DNA of 64,000 nt from Zoogloea sp. LCSB751 (GTDB lineage Bacteria > Pseudomonadota > Gammaproteobacteria > Burkholderiales > Rhodocyclaceae), in assembly GCF_002028455.1 (NCBI RefSeq), contig NZ_MWUM01000010.1, positions 62,001 to 126,000 on the forward strand, written 5' to 3'. The notes under the pieces are model-generated. The model was not told where the DNA came from. It made no database searches and saw only the letters and a list, made by a program, of their open reading frames with translations. The first letter of the stretch is position 1. Every line of letters starts with the position of its first letter. Shown one piece after another: positions 49,301 to 58,556 of the stretch. A program made the position numbers and the translations under genes.

Positions 49301-50686
49301 ATGAAGACCTGTGCAAAGACCCTCACCCTGATGCTGGCCCTCGGCGCATCGGGCATTGCCGGCGCCGCGCTGACGCCGGAGGAAATCAAGCAGCTCGGCA
49401 CCACCCTCACGCCGTGGGGCGCCATCAAGGCCGGCAATGCCGACGGCAGCATTCCCGCCTACAGCGGCGGCATCGAACCGCCGCCCAGCTACGATCCGAA
49501 GAAGCCCCAGTTCCGGCCCGACCCCTTCGCCAATGAGAAGCCGCTGTTCTCCATCACCGCCGCCAACATGGCCAAGTACGAGGACAAGCTGAGCGCCGGC
49601 CAGAAGGAGATGCTGAAGAAGTACGCCACCTTCCGCATCGACGTTTATCCGAGCCACCGCACCGCTAAGTACCCCAAGTACGTCATCGACAACACGCTGA
49701 AGAATGCCGCCAGCTGCGCGCTCGCGCCGAACCTGCTGCAGCTGGCCGGCACCTGCTTCGGTGGCGTGCCCTTCCCGATCCCCAAGAACGGCGCCGAGGT
49801 GATGTGGAACCGTACCCTCAAGTACGACCAGTACGCCTACCAGTCGCCGGGCCAGACCTCGACGCTGGTGGACCGCAGCGGCCGCCGCGTGGAAACCGGC
49901 TCCTTCGCCTACTGGCAGACCTATCCCCACTACGAGCCGGGCCGCAGCAAGCCGATCTCATCCGATGACATCCTCGAATACGGCCGTGTGGACTGGACCG
50001 GCCCGGCGCGCAAGGCCGGCGAGAAGCTGGTGCTGCACGATTCGGTGGACATGCTCAACGTCGGCCGCCGCGCGTGGACCTACCTGCCCGGCCAGCGCCG
50101 CGTGAAGCTGTCGCCGGACGTGGCCTACGACACCCCCAGCCCGGCCGGCGGCGGCGTCGGCACCGTGGATGACACCCAGGTCTTCTACGGCGCCCAGGAC
50201 CGCTACAACTACAAGCTGGTGGGCAAGAAGGAGATCTTCATTCCTTACAACACCTTCAGGCTGCACGACGAGAAGCTGTGCCCCAGCGACAAGGTGTTCA
50301 CCCCCAATCACCTCAACCCCGACTGCGTGCGCTGGGAACTGCACCGGGTATGGGTGGTGGAGGCCACGCTGAAGGAAGGCAAGCGCCATATCTACCCGCG
50401 CCGCACGATCTACTGGGACGAGGACATTCCGGCGGTCGGCATGGCCGACAACTATGACGATGCCGGCAAGATCTTCCGCGTCTCGCAGATCAACTACTAC
50501 CCCTTCTACGAGACCACCGGCCACAACCCCCACGAGTTCGTCGTGCACGACCTGAACAGCGGGGCCTACGTCCGCCAGGCCTACACCCCGGCCGAGGGCG
50601 GCATGATGGTCGTCACCAAGCCGACGGAGGCCAAGCAGGCCGGCTTCTACGATTCGGCCGCCATCGCCCAGGAAGGCGTGCGCTGA
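49301..50686 (+). CDS. DUF1329 family envelope protein (second copy)
   Basis: A 461-residue protein, the same length as the copy at 29488-30873. It shares EIKQLGTTLTPWGAIK, RPDPFANEKPLFSI, VPFPIPKNGAEVMWN and LPGQRRVKLSPDVAYDTPSP. Signal peptide to about residue 22 (GIAGAALTPEE). It follows its DUF1302 partner by 22 bp. A LolA/LolB-like fold makes periplasmic binding of a lipophilic compound plausible; unproven. Confidence 0.92.
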   Translation: MKTCAKTLTLMLALGASGIAGAALTPEEIKQLGTTLTPWGAIKAGNADGSIPAYSGGIEPPPSYDPKKPQFRPDPFANEKPLFSITAANMAKYEDKLSAGQKEMLKKYATFRIDVYPSHRTAKYPKYVIDNTLKNAASCALAPNLLQLAGTCFGGVPFPIPKNGAEVMWNRTLKYDQYAYQSPGQTSTLVDRSGRRVETGSFAYWQTYPHYEPGRSKPISSDDILEYGRVDWTGPARKAGEKLVLHDSVDMLNVGRRAWTYLPGQRRVKLSPDVAYDTPSPAGGGVGTVDDTQVFYGAQDRYNYKLVGKKEIFIPYNTFRLHDEKLCPSDKVFTPNHLNPDCVRWELHRVWVVEATLKEGKRHIYPRRTIYWDEDIPAVGMADNYDDAGKIFRVSQINYYPFYETTGHNPHEFVVHDLNSGAYVRQAYTPAEGGMMVVTKPTEAKQAGFYDSAAIAQEGVR

Positions 50687-50693
50687 CCCGACG

Positions 50694-50728
50694 CCGGCCC
50701 GGCCTGCCTTTGCGGCGGGCCGGGCCGG
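50694..50728. terminator. GC-rich hairpin after the second DUF1329 gene
   Basis: CCGGCCCGGCC (50694-50704) pairs exactly with GGCCGGGCCGG (50718-50728), then TT. The stem is 11 bp. It lies 23 bp before the next gene and may be an attenuator rather than a full stop. Confidence 0.5.
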
Positions 50729-50750
50729 TTGCTTTCATGAGGAGGGCTAC

Positions 50751-51176
50751 ATGAACAGACTGCAAGGCAAGGTGGCCATCGTCACCGGCGCCGCGTCGGG
50801 GCTGGGGGCGGCCGATGCGCGCCTGCTGGCCGCCGAGGGCGCACGGGTGGTGCTCACCGACATCAACGCCGAGCAAGGAGAGGCGGTGGCGAAGGGCGCG
50901 ATCCTGGCCATGACCCGCAGCATCGCCGTGCATTGCCAGGAGCAGGGCTACGGTATCCGCTGCAACGTGATCCTGCCCGGCGCCCACGACACGCCGATGA
51001 CCGCCGCCGCGCTGGCCTCCCTCGACGACGCCGCGGCCGGCCTCGAGCAGATCCACAACCACGGCCAGGGCAAGCCCGAGGACGTCGGCAACCTGGTGGT
51101 CTTCCTGGCCTCCGACGAATCCCGCCACATCACCGGCATCTCGGTGGTCATCGACAACGGGGAAACGATCCGATGA
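50751..51176 (+). pseudogene. SDR with large in-frame internal deletion
   Basis: Only 141 codons instead of about 250. Residues 1-47 are a normal SDR start (GKVAIVTGAASGLG, VVLTDINAEQGEAVA), then the sequence jumps straight to KGAILAMTRSIAVH, which in intact relatives follows the catalytic Tyr. The NNAG motif, catalytic Ser and Tyr of YxxxK are all gone (about 105 residues); the C-terminal third is intact. The reading frame is preserved and the stop still overlaps the next gene by 4 bp. It cannot be an active SDR. Compared with the SDR at 34667, the junction lies at a short GCSAAGG-type similarity, suggesting deletion between micro-repeats. Confidence 0.85.
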
Positions 51177-51679
51177 ACGACCGCGAACTGCAGCAACTGC
51201 GCGCCGAGGTGGCCGACCTGGCGGCCCGCCGCGACATCCACCAGGCCCTCAACCACTACATGCGTGGCCAGGATCGCCTGTTGCCGGAAACCCAGCGCCT
51301 GGCCTTCCATCCCGACGCGTGGGTGGATTGCGGCCTGTTCGCCGGTCCGGCGGCGGCGTTCATCGACTTCGCCCAGGGCTTCCTGGCCGCCTGCGACGCC
51401 AGCCAGCACCTGATCGGCCAGGTCAGCATCACGCTGGACGGCCGCAAGGCGAAGGGCGAGGTGTATTTCATCGCCCACCACCGCATCACCGAGAACGGCG
51501 AGAAGAAGGACCTCTTCGTCGCCGGCCGCTATCACGACGAGTACGAAGATCGCGGCCAGGGCTGGAAGATCGCCCGCCGCAAGGAGATCGTCGACTGGGC
51601 CCGCACCGACGCGGCCGCCGACGCCTTCCTGAAGGACCAGCCGGCCCTGCACCTGGCCGCCCGCGGCGAGCTGGGCTGA
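51173..51679 (+). CDS. SnoaL/NTF2-like family protein
   Basis: A 168-residue single-domain NTF2-like protein. Residues Tyr29, Asp34 and His79 fall at the positions of the Tyr/Asp/His set of dehydratases of the BaiE/scytalone-dehydratase type (HYMRGQD; SQHLIGQ). A conserved late segment, GRYHDEYED...WKIARRKEIVDW, is shared with the three paralogues at 54028, 57403 and 57930. It may dehydrate or isomerise a ring alcohol. The same fold forms the beta subunit of ring-hydroxylating oxygenases, so partnership with the downstream Rieske protein is an alternative. ATGA overlap with the broken SDR. Confidence 0.85.
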   Translation: MNDRELQQLRAEVADLAARRDIHQALNHYMRGQDRLLPETQRLAFHPDAWVDCGLFAGPAAAFIDFAQGFLAACDASQHLIGQVSITLDGRKAKGEVYFIAHHRITENGEKKDLFVAGRYHDEYEDRGQGWKIARRKEIVDWARTDAAADAFLKDQPALHLAARGELG

Positions 51680-51705
51680 GCCCGGCTGCCGCATTGCACA
51701 ATATA

Positions 51706-51730
51706 AAAGACAGATCAATCTGTTTGTAGT
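51706..51730 (+). promoter_or_regulatory. Recurring operator-like motif, copy 5
   Basis: AAAGACAGATCAATC followed by TGTTTGTAG, with a perfect internal palindrome ACAGAT-CA-ATCTGT. It is 84 bp upstream of the Rieske oxygenase start at 51815. This is the most symmetric copy and may show the core half-site. Confidence 0.65.
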
Positions 51731-51814
51731 GCGTTAATCTGCCGCCTCGGCGGCACCGGAAGCGCGCAGTGCCGAGCGGCGCAGCGCGTGACGCATCACG
51801 GAGGAGAAGCACCC

Positions 51815-53215
51815 ATGAACCACCCGGCCGAAATCCTGCCGCCCGGCGCCGCCCGCTGCCCGGGGCCGAGCACCGCCGAAATCATCCGCGCCGACGGCGA
51901 CCAGCCGCCGGCCCATCTCACCGAGCCGAGCTACCAGTTTCTCGGCGACGCCGACATCGCCTACGCCCGCTACACGTCCCGCGCCTTTCACGAGCTGGAA
52001 AAGGACAAGCTGTGGACCAAGGTGTGGCAATGGGCCTGCCGCGAAGACGACATTCCCGGCCCCGGCGACTATTTCCTCTATGAGATCACCGACAAGTCGG
52101 TGATCATCGTGCGCACCGAGAGTGGGGCGATCAAGGCCTATCCCAACGCCTGCCTGCACCGCGGCACCCAGCTCAAGCCGGCCGGCTCGGCCGGGCGCTC
52201 GAAGAACCTGCGCTGCCCCTTCCACGGCTTCACGTGGACGCTGGACGGCGCGCTCAGCGACGTACCCTGCCGCTGGGATTTTCCGCACATCCGCGACGAG
52301 GATTTCCAACTGCCGGCACTGAAGGTGGACACCTGGGGTGGCTTCGTCTTCATCAACTTCGACCAGGACGCGCCGCCGCTCGCCGAGCACCTGGGCGTGC
52401 TGCCGGCGCACTTCGCCAACTGGGACCTGGGTGCCAAGTTCACTGCGCGCCATGTGCGCAAGCTGCTGCCGGCCAACTGGAAGGCCTGCCTGGAAGCCTT
52501 CCTGGAGTCCTACCACGTGCTGGAGACCCATCCGCAGGGCGTGCTGACGGTGGGTGACGCCAACAGCCAGTACGACATTTACGGCGAGAGCGTGTCGCGC
52601 TTCGTGCATCTAGTGGGTTATCCGAGTCCCCACCTGAAGGAGACGTTCACCCAGCAGCAACTGCTCGACGCGCTGCTCGGCGAAGGCGTCGTGGAAGCCA
52701 TTGCCGACGAGGACACCAAGCTGCGCGTACCCCCCGGCGGCACCGCTCGCCAGGTCTTCGCGCAGCACCTGCAACAGCTCTTCGGCAAGGCCTACGGCAA
52801 GGATTTCTCCCACCTCAGCGTGTCCGAGACCATCGACGCCATCGAGTACTGCTTGTTCCCCAACACCTGTCTGTTCCCGTCGCTGCTGTTCCCGATGGTC
52901 TATCGCTTCCGCCCCAACGGTGACGATCCGGATTCCTGCATCTTCGATCTGCTGTTCCTGCAGCCGGTACCCGATTCCGGCGTCCGCCCCGACCCGGCGG
53001 AGGTCATCGAGCTGGATTTCGAGCAGTCCTTCCACGAGGTGCCGGGCTTCGACCCTGGCCTGGCGACCATCTACGACCAGGACACCGGCAACCTCGGCGG
53101 CCAGCAGCGCGGCTTCAAGTCCAGCACCAAGCCGGGCCAGACCCTCGGCAACTATCAGGAAGTGCGCCTCCGCCAGCTGCACCAGACGCTGGACACGTTT
53201 CTCGGCAAAAAATGA
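51815..53215 (+). CDS. Rieske non-heme iron oxygenase, alpha subunit
   Basis: A 466-residue oxygenase. Rieske [2Fe-2S] ligands are CLH (NACLHRGTQL) and CPFH (RCPFHGFTW), near residues 113 and 134. The mononuclear iron His pair is in ESYHVLETH after NWKACLEAF, with an acidic third ligand expected downstream. It likely hydroxylates a ring substrate using electrons from a ferredoxin. It is a close paralogue of the protein at 54930; both begin with the unusual LPPGAxRCPGPS leader. Start is set by GGAGGAG before ATG 51815. It has its own promoter motif. Confidence 0.93.
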   Translation: MNHPAEILPPGAARCPGPSTAEIIRADGDQPPAHLTEPSYQFLGDADIAYARYTSRAFHELEKDKLWTKVWQWACREDDIPGPGDYFLYEITDKSVIIVRTESGAIKAYPNACLHRGTQLKPAGSAGRSKNLRCPFHGFTWTLDGALSDVPCRWDFPHIRDEDFQLPALKVDTWGGFVFINFDQDAPPLAEHLGVLPAHFANWDLGAKFTARHVRKLLPANWKACLEAFLESYHVLETHPQGVLTVGDANSQYDIYGESVSRFVHLVGYPSPHLKETFTQQQLLDALLGEGVVEAIADEDTKLRVPPGGTARQVFAQHLQQLFGKAYGKDFSHLSVSETIDAIEYCLFPNTCLFPSLLFPMVYRFRPNGDDPDSCIFDLLFLQPVPDSGVRPDPAEVIELDFEQSFHEVPGFDPGLATIYDQDTGNLGGQQRGFKSSTKPGQTLGNYQEVRLRQLHQTLDTFLGKK

Positions 53216-53233
53216 ATGAATCGGGAGTAAAAC

Positions 53234-54019
<786 letters not shown>

Positions 54020-54027
54020 GGAAAGAC

Positions 54028-54555
54028 ATGAACATCGAACAACTGGAACGGGCCGTCGCCGAGCTGCAGGCCAGGCAGGATCTGCACGATCTGAACGTGC
54101 GCTACGCCGAAGGCGTGGATCGCCGCGACCGCGCGCTGCTGGAAACCCTGTGGTGGCCGGACTCGGAGATCGACTTCGGGCTGTTCAAGGGGACCGGCCG
54201 GCAGTTCGCCGAGGTGATCAGCGCGCCGAACCCGGCGGTGGAGATCAGCTATCACTTCGCCTCCAACGAGCGCTTCGAGGTGGACGGCGACCAGGCCACC
54301 GGCCGCAGCTATGTGATCGGCGTGAGCGTGGCGGTCGCCGAGGATGGCACGAAGACCGACCACATGGTCGGTGGCCGCTACCTGGACCAGTACGCACGCC
54401 GCGACGGGATGTGGAAGTTCACGCGGCGCCTGTTCGTTGTGGACTGGATGTCCAGCCAGCCCGGCAGCGCCGTCTGGGATGCCGGCATCGGTGCGCTGGC
54501 GGCCCGCGGCCGGCCCGGCCCGGACGACGTGTCCTACACCTTCTTCAAATCATGA
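54028..54555 (+). CDS. SnoaL/NTF2-like family protein
   Basis: A 175-residue NTF2-like protein with Tyr26, Asp31 (RYAEGVD) and His76 (SYHFASN) at the dehydratase-like positions, and the GRYLDQYARRDGMWKFTRR segment near the end. Start taken at MNIEQLERA because GAGGAAAG precedes it; an ATG at 54016 overlapping the SDR stop is the alternative. It may be a dehydratase/isomerase or a small partner of the following Rieske system. Confidence 0.85.
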   Translation: MNIEQLERAVAELQARQDLHDLNVRYAEGVDRRDRALLETLWWPDSEIDFGLFKGTGRQFAEVISAPNPAVEISYHFASNERFEVDGDQATGRSYVIGVSVAVAEDGTKTDHMVGGRYLDQYARRDGMWKFTRRLFVVDWMSSQPGSAVWDAGIGALAARGRPGPDDVSYTFFKS

Positions 54556-54583
54556 GCGTCGGCGACAGGCCTGGAGATCAATC

Positions 54584-54913
54584 ATGAGTAACGCATTCCA
54601 TTCCGTGCTGGACGCCGCCGAGTTGCCGCCCGGCGCCAGCAAGGCCGTACAGATCGACGGCCACAACATCCTGGTCGGCAATTCCGCCGGCGAGTTCTTC
54701 GCGGTGCAGAACCGCTGCACCCACCAGGATTCGCCCCTCGAAGGCGGGCGCATCCGCAACGGCCTGATCGCCTGCCCGCTGCACGGCGTGATGTTCGACG
54801 TGCGCACCGGTTGCGGCAAAGGCCAGATGGGCCGCGTGCCGCTGCGCACCTATGCGCTGCGGGTGGTGGAGGGGCGCATCGAGGTGTCCGTCGACATGCC
54901 GCTCACGGCCTGA
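54584..54913 (+). CDS. Rieske [2Fe-2S] ferredoxin
   Basis: A 109-residue single Rieske domain. Ligands are CTH (NRCTHQDSPLEGG) and CPLH (ACPLHGVMFDV) with about 17 residues between the pairs, as in BphA3-type ferredoxins. It should carry electrons to the adjacent oxygenase at 54930 and probably the paralogue at 51815. No ferredoxin reductase gene is present in the window, so a reductase elsewhere must serve it. It lies 16 bp upstream of the oxygenase. Confidence 0.92.
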   Translation: MSNAFHSVLDAAELPPGASKAVQIDGHNILVGNSAGEFFAVQNRCTHQDSPLEGGRIRNGLIACPLHGVMFDVRTGCGKGQMGRVPLRTYALRVVEGRIEVSVDMPLTA

Positions 54914-54929
54914 GGGGGAGGGAGAGAGC

Positions 54930-56354
54930 ATGAACGATCGCATTGCGATGCCGCTGATCCCCGGCGACGACGCCGGCCTGCCCCCGGGCGCCGACCGGTG
55001 TCCGGGTCCCAGCGCCCAGGACATCGTGGCCCGGGACCTCAATCCACCGCCGCAGGTCCTGCGGGAGTCCCGCTACGAGTTTCTCGGCGATGGGGACATC
55101 GATTACCGCCGCTACACCTCCCGGGAGCATTACGAGCAGGAAATGACCCACATCTGGGCCAAGACCTGGCAATGGGCTTGCCGCGAGGAGCACATTCCGC
55201 AGGTCGGCGACTACTACGTGTACGAGGTGGGCCACCATTCGGTGCTGGTGGTCCGCACGGAAGGCGGCATCAAGGCTTACTACAACGCCTGCCTGCATCG
55301 CGGCACCAAGCTGCGCCCGGAAGAGGGCATGGGATCGGCCCAGGAGCTGCGTTGCCCCTTCCATGGCTGGACGTGGACGCTTGAAGGTGCGCTGAAGAGC
55401 GTGCCCTGCGCGTGGGACTTTCTCCATGTGAAGCCGGAGGCCTACCGCCTGCCGGAGGTCCGCGTCGGCCTGTGGGGTGGCTTTGTCTTCATCAATATGG
55501 ATGAGGATGCGCCGTCCCTGGAAGCCTACCTGGAGGTGCTGCCCGAGCATTTCCGCAATTGGGACCTGGGCCAGCGTTACACCGAGCTGCATCTGGGCAA
55601 GATCCTGCCCAGCAACTGGAAGACCGGCATGGAAGCCTTCATCGAGGCTTACCACGTGTTTGAGACGCACCCGCAGCTGCTCCGTGGGACCGGCGATGCC
55701 AATGTCCAGTACGACGTTTATGGCGAGCACGTGGCCCGCTTCTACGTGGCTCTCGGGGTGAGCAGCCCGCATCTGGAACAGCCCCTCAGCGAGCAGGAAC
55801 TGGTGGACTCCATGCTGATCGGCGACCGTTCTGTGGTTGGTGACGAGCTGGTGGTGCGGGAGGGGGAGCGCGCCCGTACTGTGATGGCCCGCGTGCTGCG
55901 CAAGGTGCTCGGCGAGAAGTACGGCACCGATCTGTCGGGGGTGTCGGATACCGAGATCATCGACACCATCGAATACCACCTGTTCCCGAACATGGTGCTG
56001 TTCCCGGGCGTGTCGCTGCCGATGGTCTATCGCTTCCGGCCGCTCAAGGACGACCCGGAGCGTTGCCTGTTCGAAATCCTGTTCCTGCGCCCGCTCCCTC
56101 AAGAGGGCCTGCCCCCCGATCCCCCGGAGATGGTGCTGGTGAGCGAGGAGGAGTCCTATGCCGTGGTGCCGGGTATGGATCCGCTGCTGGCCAAGGTCTA
56201 CGACCAGGACACGGCCAACCTGCGGGCCCAGCAGCAGGGCTTCCGGGCGTCGAAGAAGCCAGGCCAGACCCTCGGCAACTACCAGGAAATCCTCATCCGC
56301 CACTTCGAACGCACGGCCGACCGTTACCTGGCCCGTGGCCAGGCGGAGGGTTGA
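54930..56354 (+). CDS. Rieske non-heme iron oxygenase, alpha subunit
   Basis: A 474-residue oxygenase with Rieske ligands CLH (NACLHRGTKL) and CPFH (RCPFHGWTW), and iron His residues in EAYHVFETH after NWKTGMEAF. It shares with the 51815 protein the leader LPPGADRCPGPS, the YEFLGDGDIDYRRYTSRE segment and the ending KKPGQTLGNYQE. Directly downstream of its ferredoxin, it forms the best-defined oxygenase pair in the window. Start ATG 54930 follows GGGGGAGGGAGAG. Confidence 0.94.
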   Translation: MNDRIAMPLIPGDDAGLPPGADRCPGPSAQDIVARDLNPPPQVLRESRYEFLGDGDIDYRRYTSREHYEQEMTHIWAKTWQWACREEHIPQVGDYYVYEVGHHSVLVVRTEGGIKAYYNACLHRGTKLRPEEGMGSAQELRCPFHGWTWTLEGALKSVPCAWDFLHVKPEAYRLPEVRVGLWGGFVFINMDEDAPSLEAYLEVLPEHFRNWDLGQRYTELHLGKILPSNWKTGMEAFIEAYHVFETHPQLLRGTGDANVQYDVYGEHVARFYVALGVSSPHLEQPLSEQELVDSMLIGDRSVVGDELVVREGERARTVMARVLRKVLGEKYGTDLSGVSDTEIIDTIEYHLFPNMVLFPGVSLPMVYRFRPLKDDPERCLFEILFLRPLPQEGLPPDPPEMVLVSEEESYAVVPGMDPLLAKVYDQDTANLRAQQQGFRASKKPGQTLGNYQEILIRHFERTADRYLARGQAEG

Positions 56355-56357
56355 GGC

Positions 56358-56546
56358 ATGGATGCCCTCAAGGTCGTGAGCTTCCTGCACCGCCGCGCCG
56401 ACTTCAGCCAGACCCGCTTCAGCGAATACTGGCGGACCACCCACAAGGAGCACGCGCTGAAGTTGGTGGAGGCCGGCTTCTTCCGTGGCTACATCCAGAA
56501 CCACGCGCTGGACTGGCAGCCCGAGGCGCCGGCAACCGAACACTGA
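56358..56546 (+). CDS. EthD-like domain protein, short
   Basis: A 62-residue protein resembling the N-terminal half of EthD/ferredoxin-like dimeric proteins (KVVSFLHRRADFSQTRFSEYWRTTHKEHALKLVE). Typical EthD domains are about 100 residues, so the second half appears missing. The ending AFFRGYIQNHALDW-like part is followed by a Pro/Glu-rich tail. It starts 3 bp after the oxygenase stop and may be a truncated remnant or a minimal subunit. Confidence 0.6.
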   Translation: MDALKVVSFLHRRADFSQTRFSEYWRTTHKEHALKLVEAGFFRGYIQNHALDWQPEAPATEH

Positions 56547-56574
56547 ACACAACGAGGAAGAGGAGAAGAAAACC

Positions 56575-57345
56575 ATGACAGGACCGAGCCTGCACAACAA
56601 GGTCGCCATCGTCACCGGCGCCGGAATGGGCATGGGCGCCGCCACGGCGCTGTTGTTCGCCGAAGCCGGCGCCAGGGTGGTGGTGTCGGACGTCAATGAG
56701 GCGGCCGGCCGCGAGGTGGTCGCCCGCATCGAACAGGCCGGCGGCACGGCGCTGTTCCACAAGTCCAACGTGGCCGTCGGCGCCGAGGTGGACCAGCTGG
56801 TCCGTGCCACCGTCGAGTGCTTCGGGCGTCTCGACGTGGCGGTGAACAATGCCGCGGTGACCCCCGACACGCGGCCGTTGGCCGAACTGGATGAAGCCGA
56901 GTTCGACAAGGTGCTGGCGGTGGACCTGAAGGGCGTGGCCCTGTGCCTGCGCTACCAGCTGGCACAGATGATCCGCCAGGGGCAGGGCGGTTCGATCGTG
57001 AACATCGGCTCGGTGAGCTCCTTCCGGCCGCAGCCCAACAACGGCGCCTACGTCGCCGCCAAGCACGGCGTCATCGGCCTGACCAAGGTCGCGGCGCTGG
57101 AGAACGGCGCGCACAGGATCCGCGTCAATGCGGTGGCGCCGGGCGCCATCGACACCCCGATGCTGCGCGGCGCGCTCGACGCGATGGGCGCCAGCGAGGC
57201 CGATTTCGCCGCGGTGCTGAGCCTGCTCGGCCGCTTCGGCGAGGCGCGGGAAGTTGCCCAGGCCAGCCTGTGGCTGGCTTCCGACCTCGCCTCCTACGTC
57301 ACTGGCACCACCATCAACGTGGATGCCGGCTACGCCAACCGCTGA
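56575..57345 (+). CDS. SDR family oxidoreductase
   Basis: A 256-residue classical SDR. The cofactor loop is TGAGMGMG, NNAG appears as NNAA, Ser is in VNIGSVSS and YxxxK is YVAAK, all compatible with activity. ATG 56575 follows GAGGAAGAGGAG. It opens the third SDR-NTF2 module. The product of the upstream oxygenases or dehydratases could be its alcohol substrate; this is context only. Confidence 0.92.
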   Translation: MTGPSLHNKVAIVTGAGMGMGAATALLFAEAGARVVVSDVNEAAGREVVARIEQAGGTALFHKSNVAVGAEVDQLVRATVECFGRLDVAVNNAAVTPDTRPLAELDEAEFDKVLAVDLKGVALCLRYQLAQMIRQGQGGSIVNIGSVSSFRPQPNNGAYVAAKHGVIGLTKVAALENGAHRIRVNAVAPGAIDTPMLRGALDAMGASEADFAAVLSLLGRFGEAREVAQASLWLASDLASYVTGTTINVDAGYANR

Positions 57346-57402
57346 CCCCGATAACGGGGCGGCGATCATTACAAAGACGATTCACCCAAGAAGGAGACCA
57401 GC

Positions 57403-57933
57403 ATGAGTGACAACAACGAGCAGCAGCTTTTGCAGCAACTGGAAGACAAGCAGGCCCTGCGCGAACTGGGCACCCTGTTCGCCCGCGCCGCCGACCGCGC
57501 CGACCGCAGCCTGCTGGCCAGCCTGTTCGCCGACGGCGCGCAGGTCAGCGATGGTGGCTTCAGCGGCCCGGCCAGCGAGTTCGTCGGGGTGTGCGTGGCG
57601 CCGGCCGGCCTGGAGCGCAGCTTCCACTCGGTGTCCAACGAGTTCTACCAGGTGGACGGCGACACGGCTCGCGGCGAGCTGTACGTGATCACCGTCAGCA
57701 CCTGGAACAAGGACGGCGCCAAGACCGACACCCTGATCGGCGGCCGCTACCTGGACGAATACCGCAAGGTCGGCGGGGCCTGGAAGATCGCCCGGCGTAC
57801 CTTCGTGCATGAGTGGAACATGAGCTTCCCGACCACCACCGTGTGGGACGAGGGCCTGTTCGGCATGATCAAGCTGCGCGGCACCCGCGGCCAGGACGAC
57901 CCCAGCTACACCCTGTTCGGAGAAAAGGCATGA
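57403..57933 (+). CDS. SnoaL/NTF2-like family protein, Tyr replaced by Phe
   Basis: A 176-residue NTF2-like protein. Asp31 and His75 match the dehydratase-like positions, but the Tyr is Phe26 (FARAAD), unlike the three paralogues. The late segment GRYLDEYRKVGGAWKIARR is conserved. It may lack dehydratase activity and act as a subunit, or use another acid/base. It overlaps the next NTF2-like gene by 4 bp, so the two may form a hetero-oligomer. Confidence 0.85.
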   Translation: MSDNNEQQLLQQLEDKQALRELGTLFARAADRADRSLLASLFADGAQVSDGGFSGPASEFVGVCVAPAGLERSFHSVSNEFYQVDGDTARGELYVITVSTWNKDGAKTDTLIGGRYLDEYRKVGGAWKIARRTFVHEWNMSFPTTTVWDEGLFGMIKLRGTRGQDDPSYTLFGEKA

Positions 57934-58457
57934 GCAGCGCCGCCCGCATCCGCGCGCTGGCGGACAAGCAGGCGATCCACGAGCAGATGTGCCGCTACAT
58001 CCAGGCCGTCGATCGCTGCGACCTCGAGCTGCTGAAGTCCACCTTCCACCACGACGGTACGGTGATCTTCGGCATCTTCGACGGCAACGCCCACGCCTTC
58101 TGCGACTACGACATCCCCTTCATCAAGGACAACCTGATCTGGGCCTACCACCGCATCGCCAACGTGCTGATCGAGTTCGACAGCGACACGCTGGCTCGTG
58201 CCGAGTCCTACATGCTCGGCAACGCGGCGGCGGCGCTGCCTGATGGCACGAAGATCAACTGTCCGGACAACATGCGTTATCGCGATGTATGGGAGAAGCG
58301 TGACGGCGTCTGGAAAATGCGCCACCGCGACCTGGTGATGGACTGGAACGGCTGCTGGCCCTACGCCGGCCGTGAGGACGGTGAGTTCGCCGCCTACCGT
58401 ATCCAGGGCTCGCGGGATCGCAACGACCGCGTCTACCAGCTCGGCCTGGTGCCCTGA
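57930..58457 (+). CDS. SnoaL/NTF2-like family protein
   Basis: A 175-residue NTF2-like protein with Tyr23, Asp28 (RYIQAVD) and His74 (WAYHRIAN) present. It differs from its neighbour in a Cys-containing segment and a C-terminal WNGCWPYAGRE stretch. The ATG overlaps the TGA of the preceding paralogue (ATGA). A pair with one Tyr-containing and one Phe-containing subunit, tightly coupled, suggests a heteromeric enzyme; inference only. Confidence 0.85.
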   Translation: MSSAARIRALADKQAIHEQMCRYIQAVDRCDLELLKSTFHHDGTVIFGIFDGNAHAFCDYDIPFIKDNLIWAYHRIANVLIEFDSDTLARAESYMLGNAAAALPDGTKINCPDNMRYRDVWEKRDGVWKMRHRDLVMDWNGCWPYAGREDGEFAAYRIQGSRDRNDRVYQLGLVP

Positions 58458-58520
58458 GCGGACAGGGCCGGAAGCCCGCCGGCTTCCGGCCTTTCACCCA
58501 ACGAGGAGGAGAACGACCGC

Positions 58521-58556
58521 ATGCGTTTCGACAATGACAAGGCGAGGGCGCGATGA
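58521..58556 (+). other. 11-codon ORF coupled to the VOC gene
   Basis: ATG at 58521 is preceded by a strong GAGGAGGAG site, encodes MRFDNDKARAR, and ends in TGA overlapping the ATG of the VOC gene. The VOC gene has no clear ribosome site of its own. It may be a leader peptide that reinitiates translation, or what remains of a gene whose body was deleted. Confidence 0.5.

Noticed and set aside
51706-51730. The AT-rich motif read simply as a -10/-35 promoter
   Set aside because: A promoter probably overlaps it, but the two-arm symmetry and constant arm spacing in six copies fit an operator better than a sigma-70 box alone.
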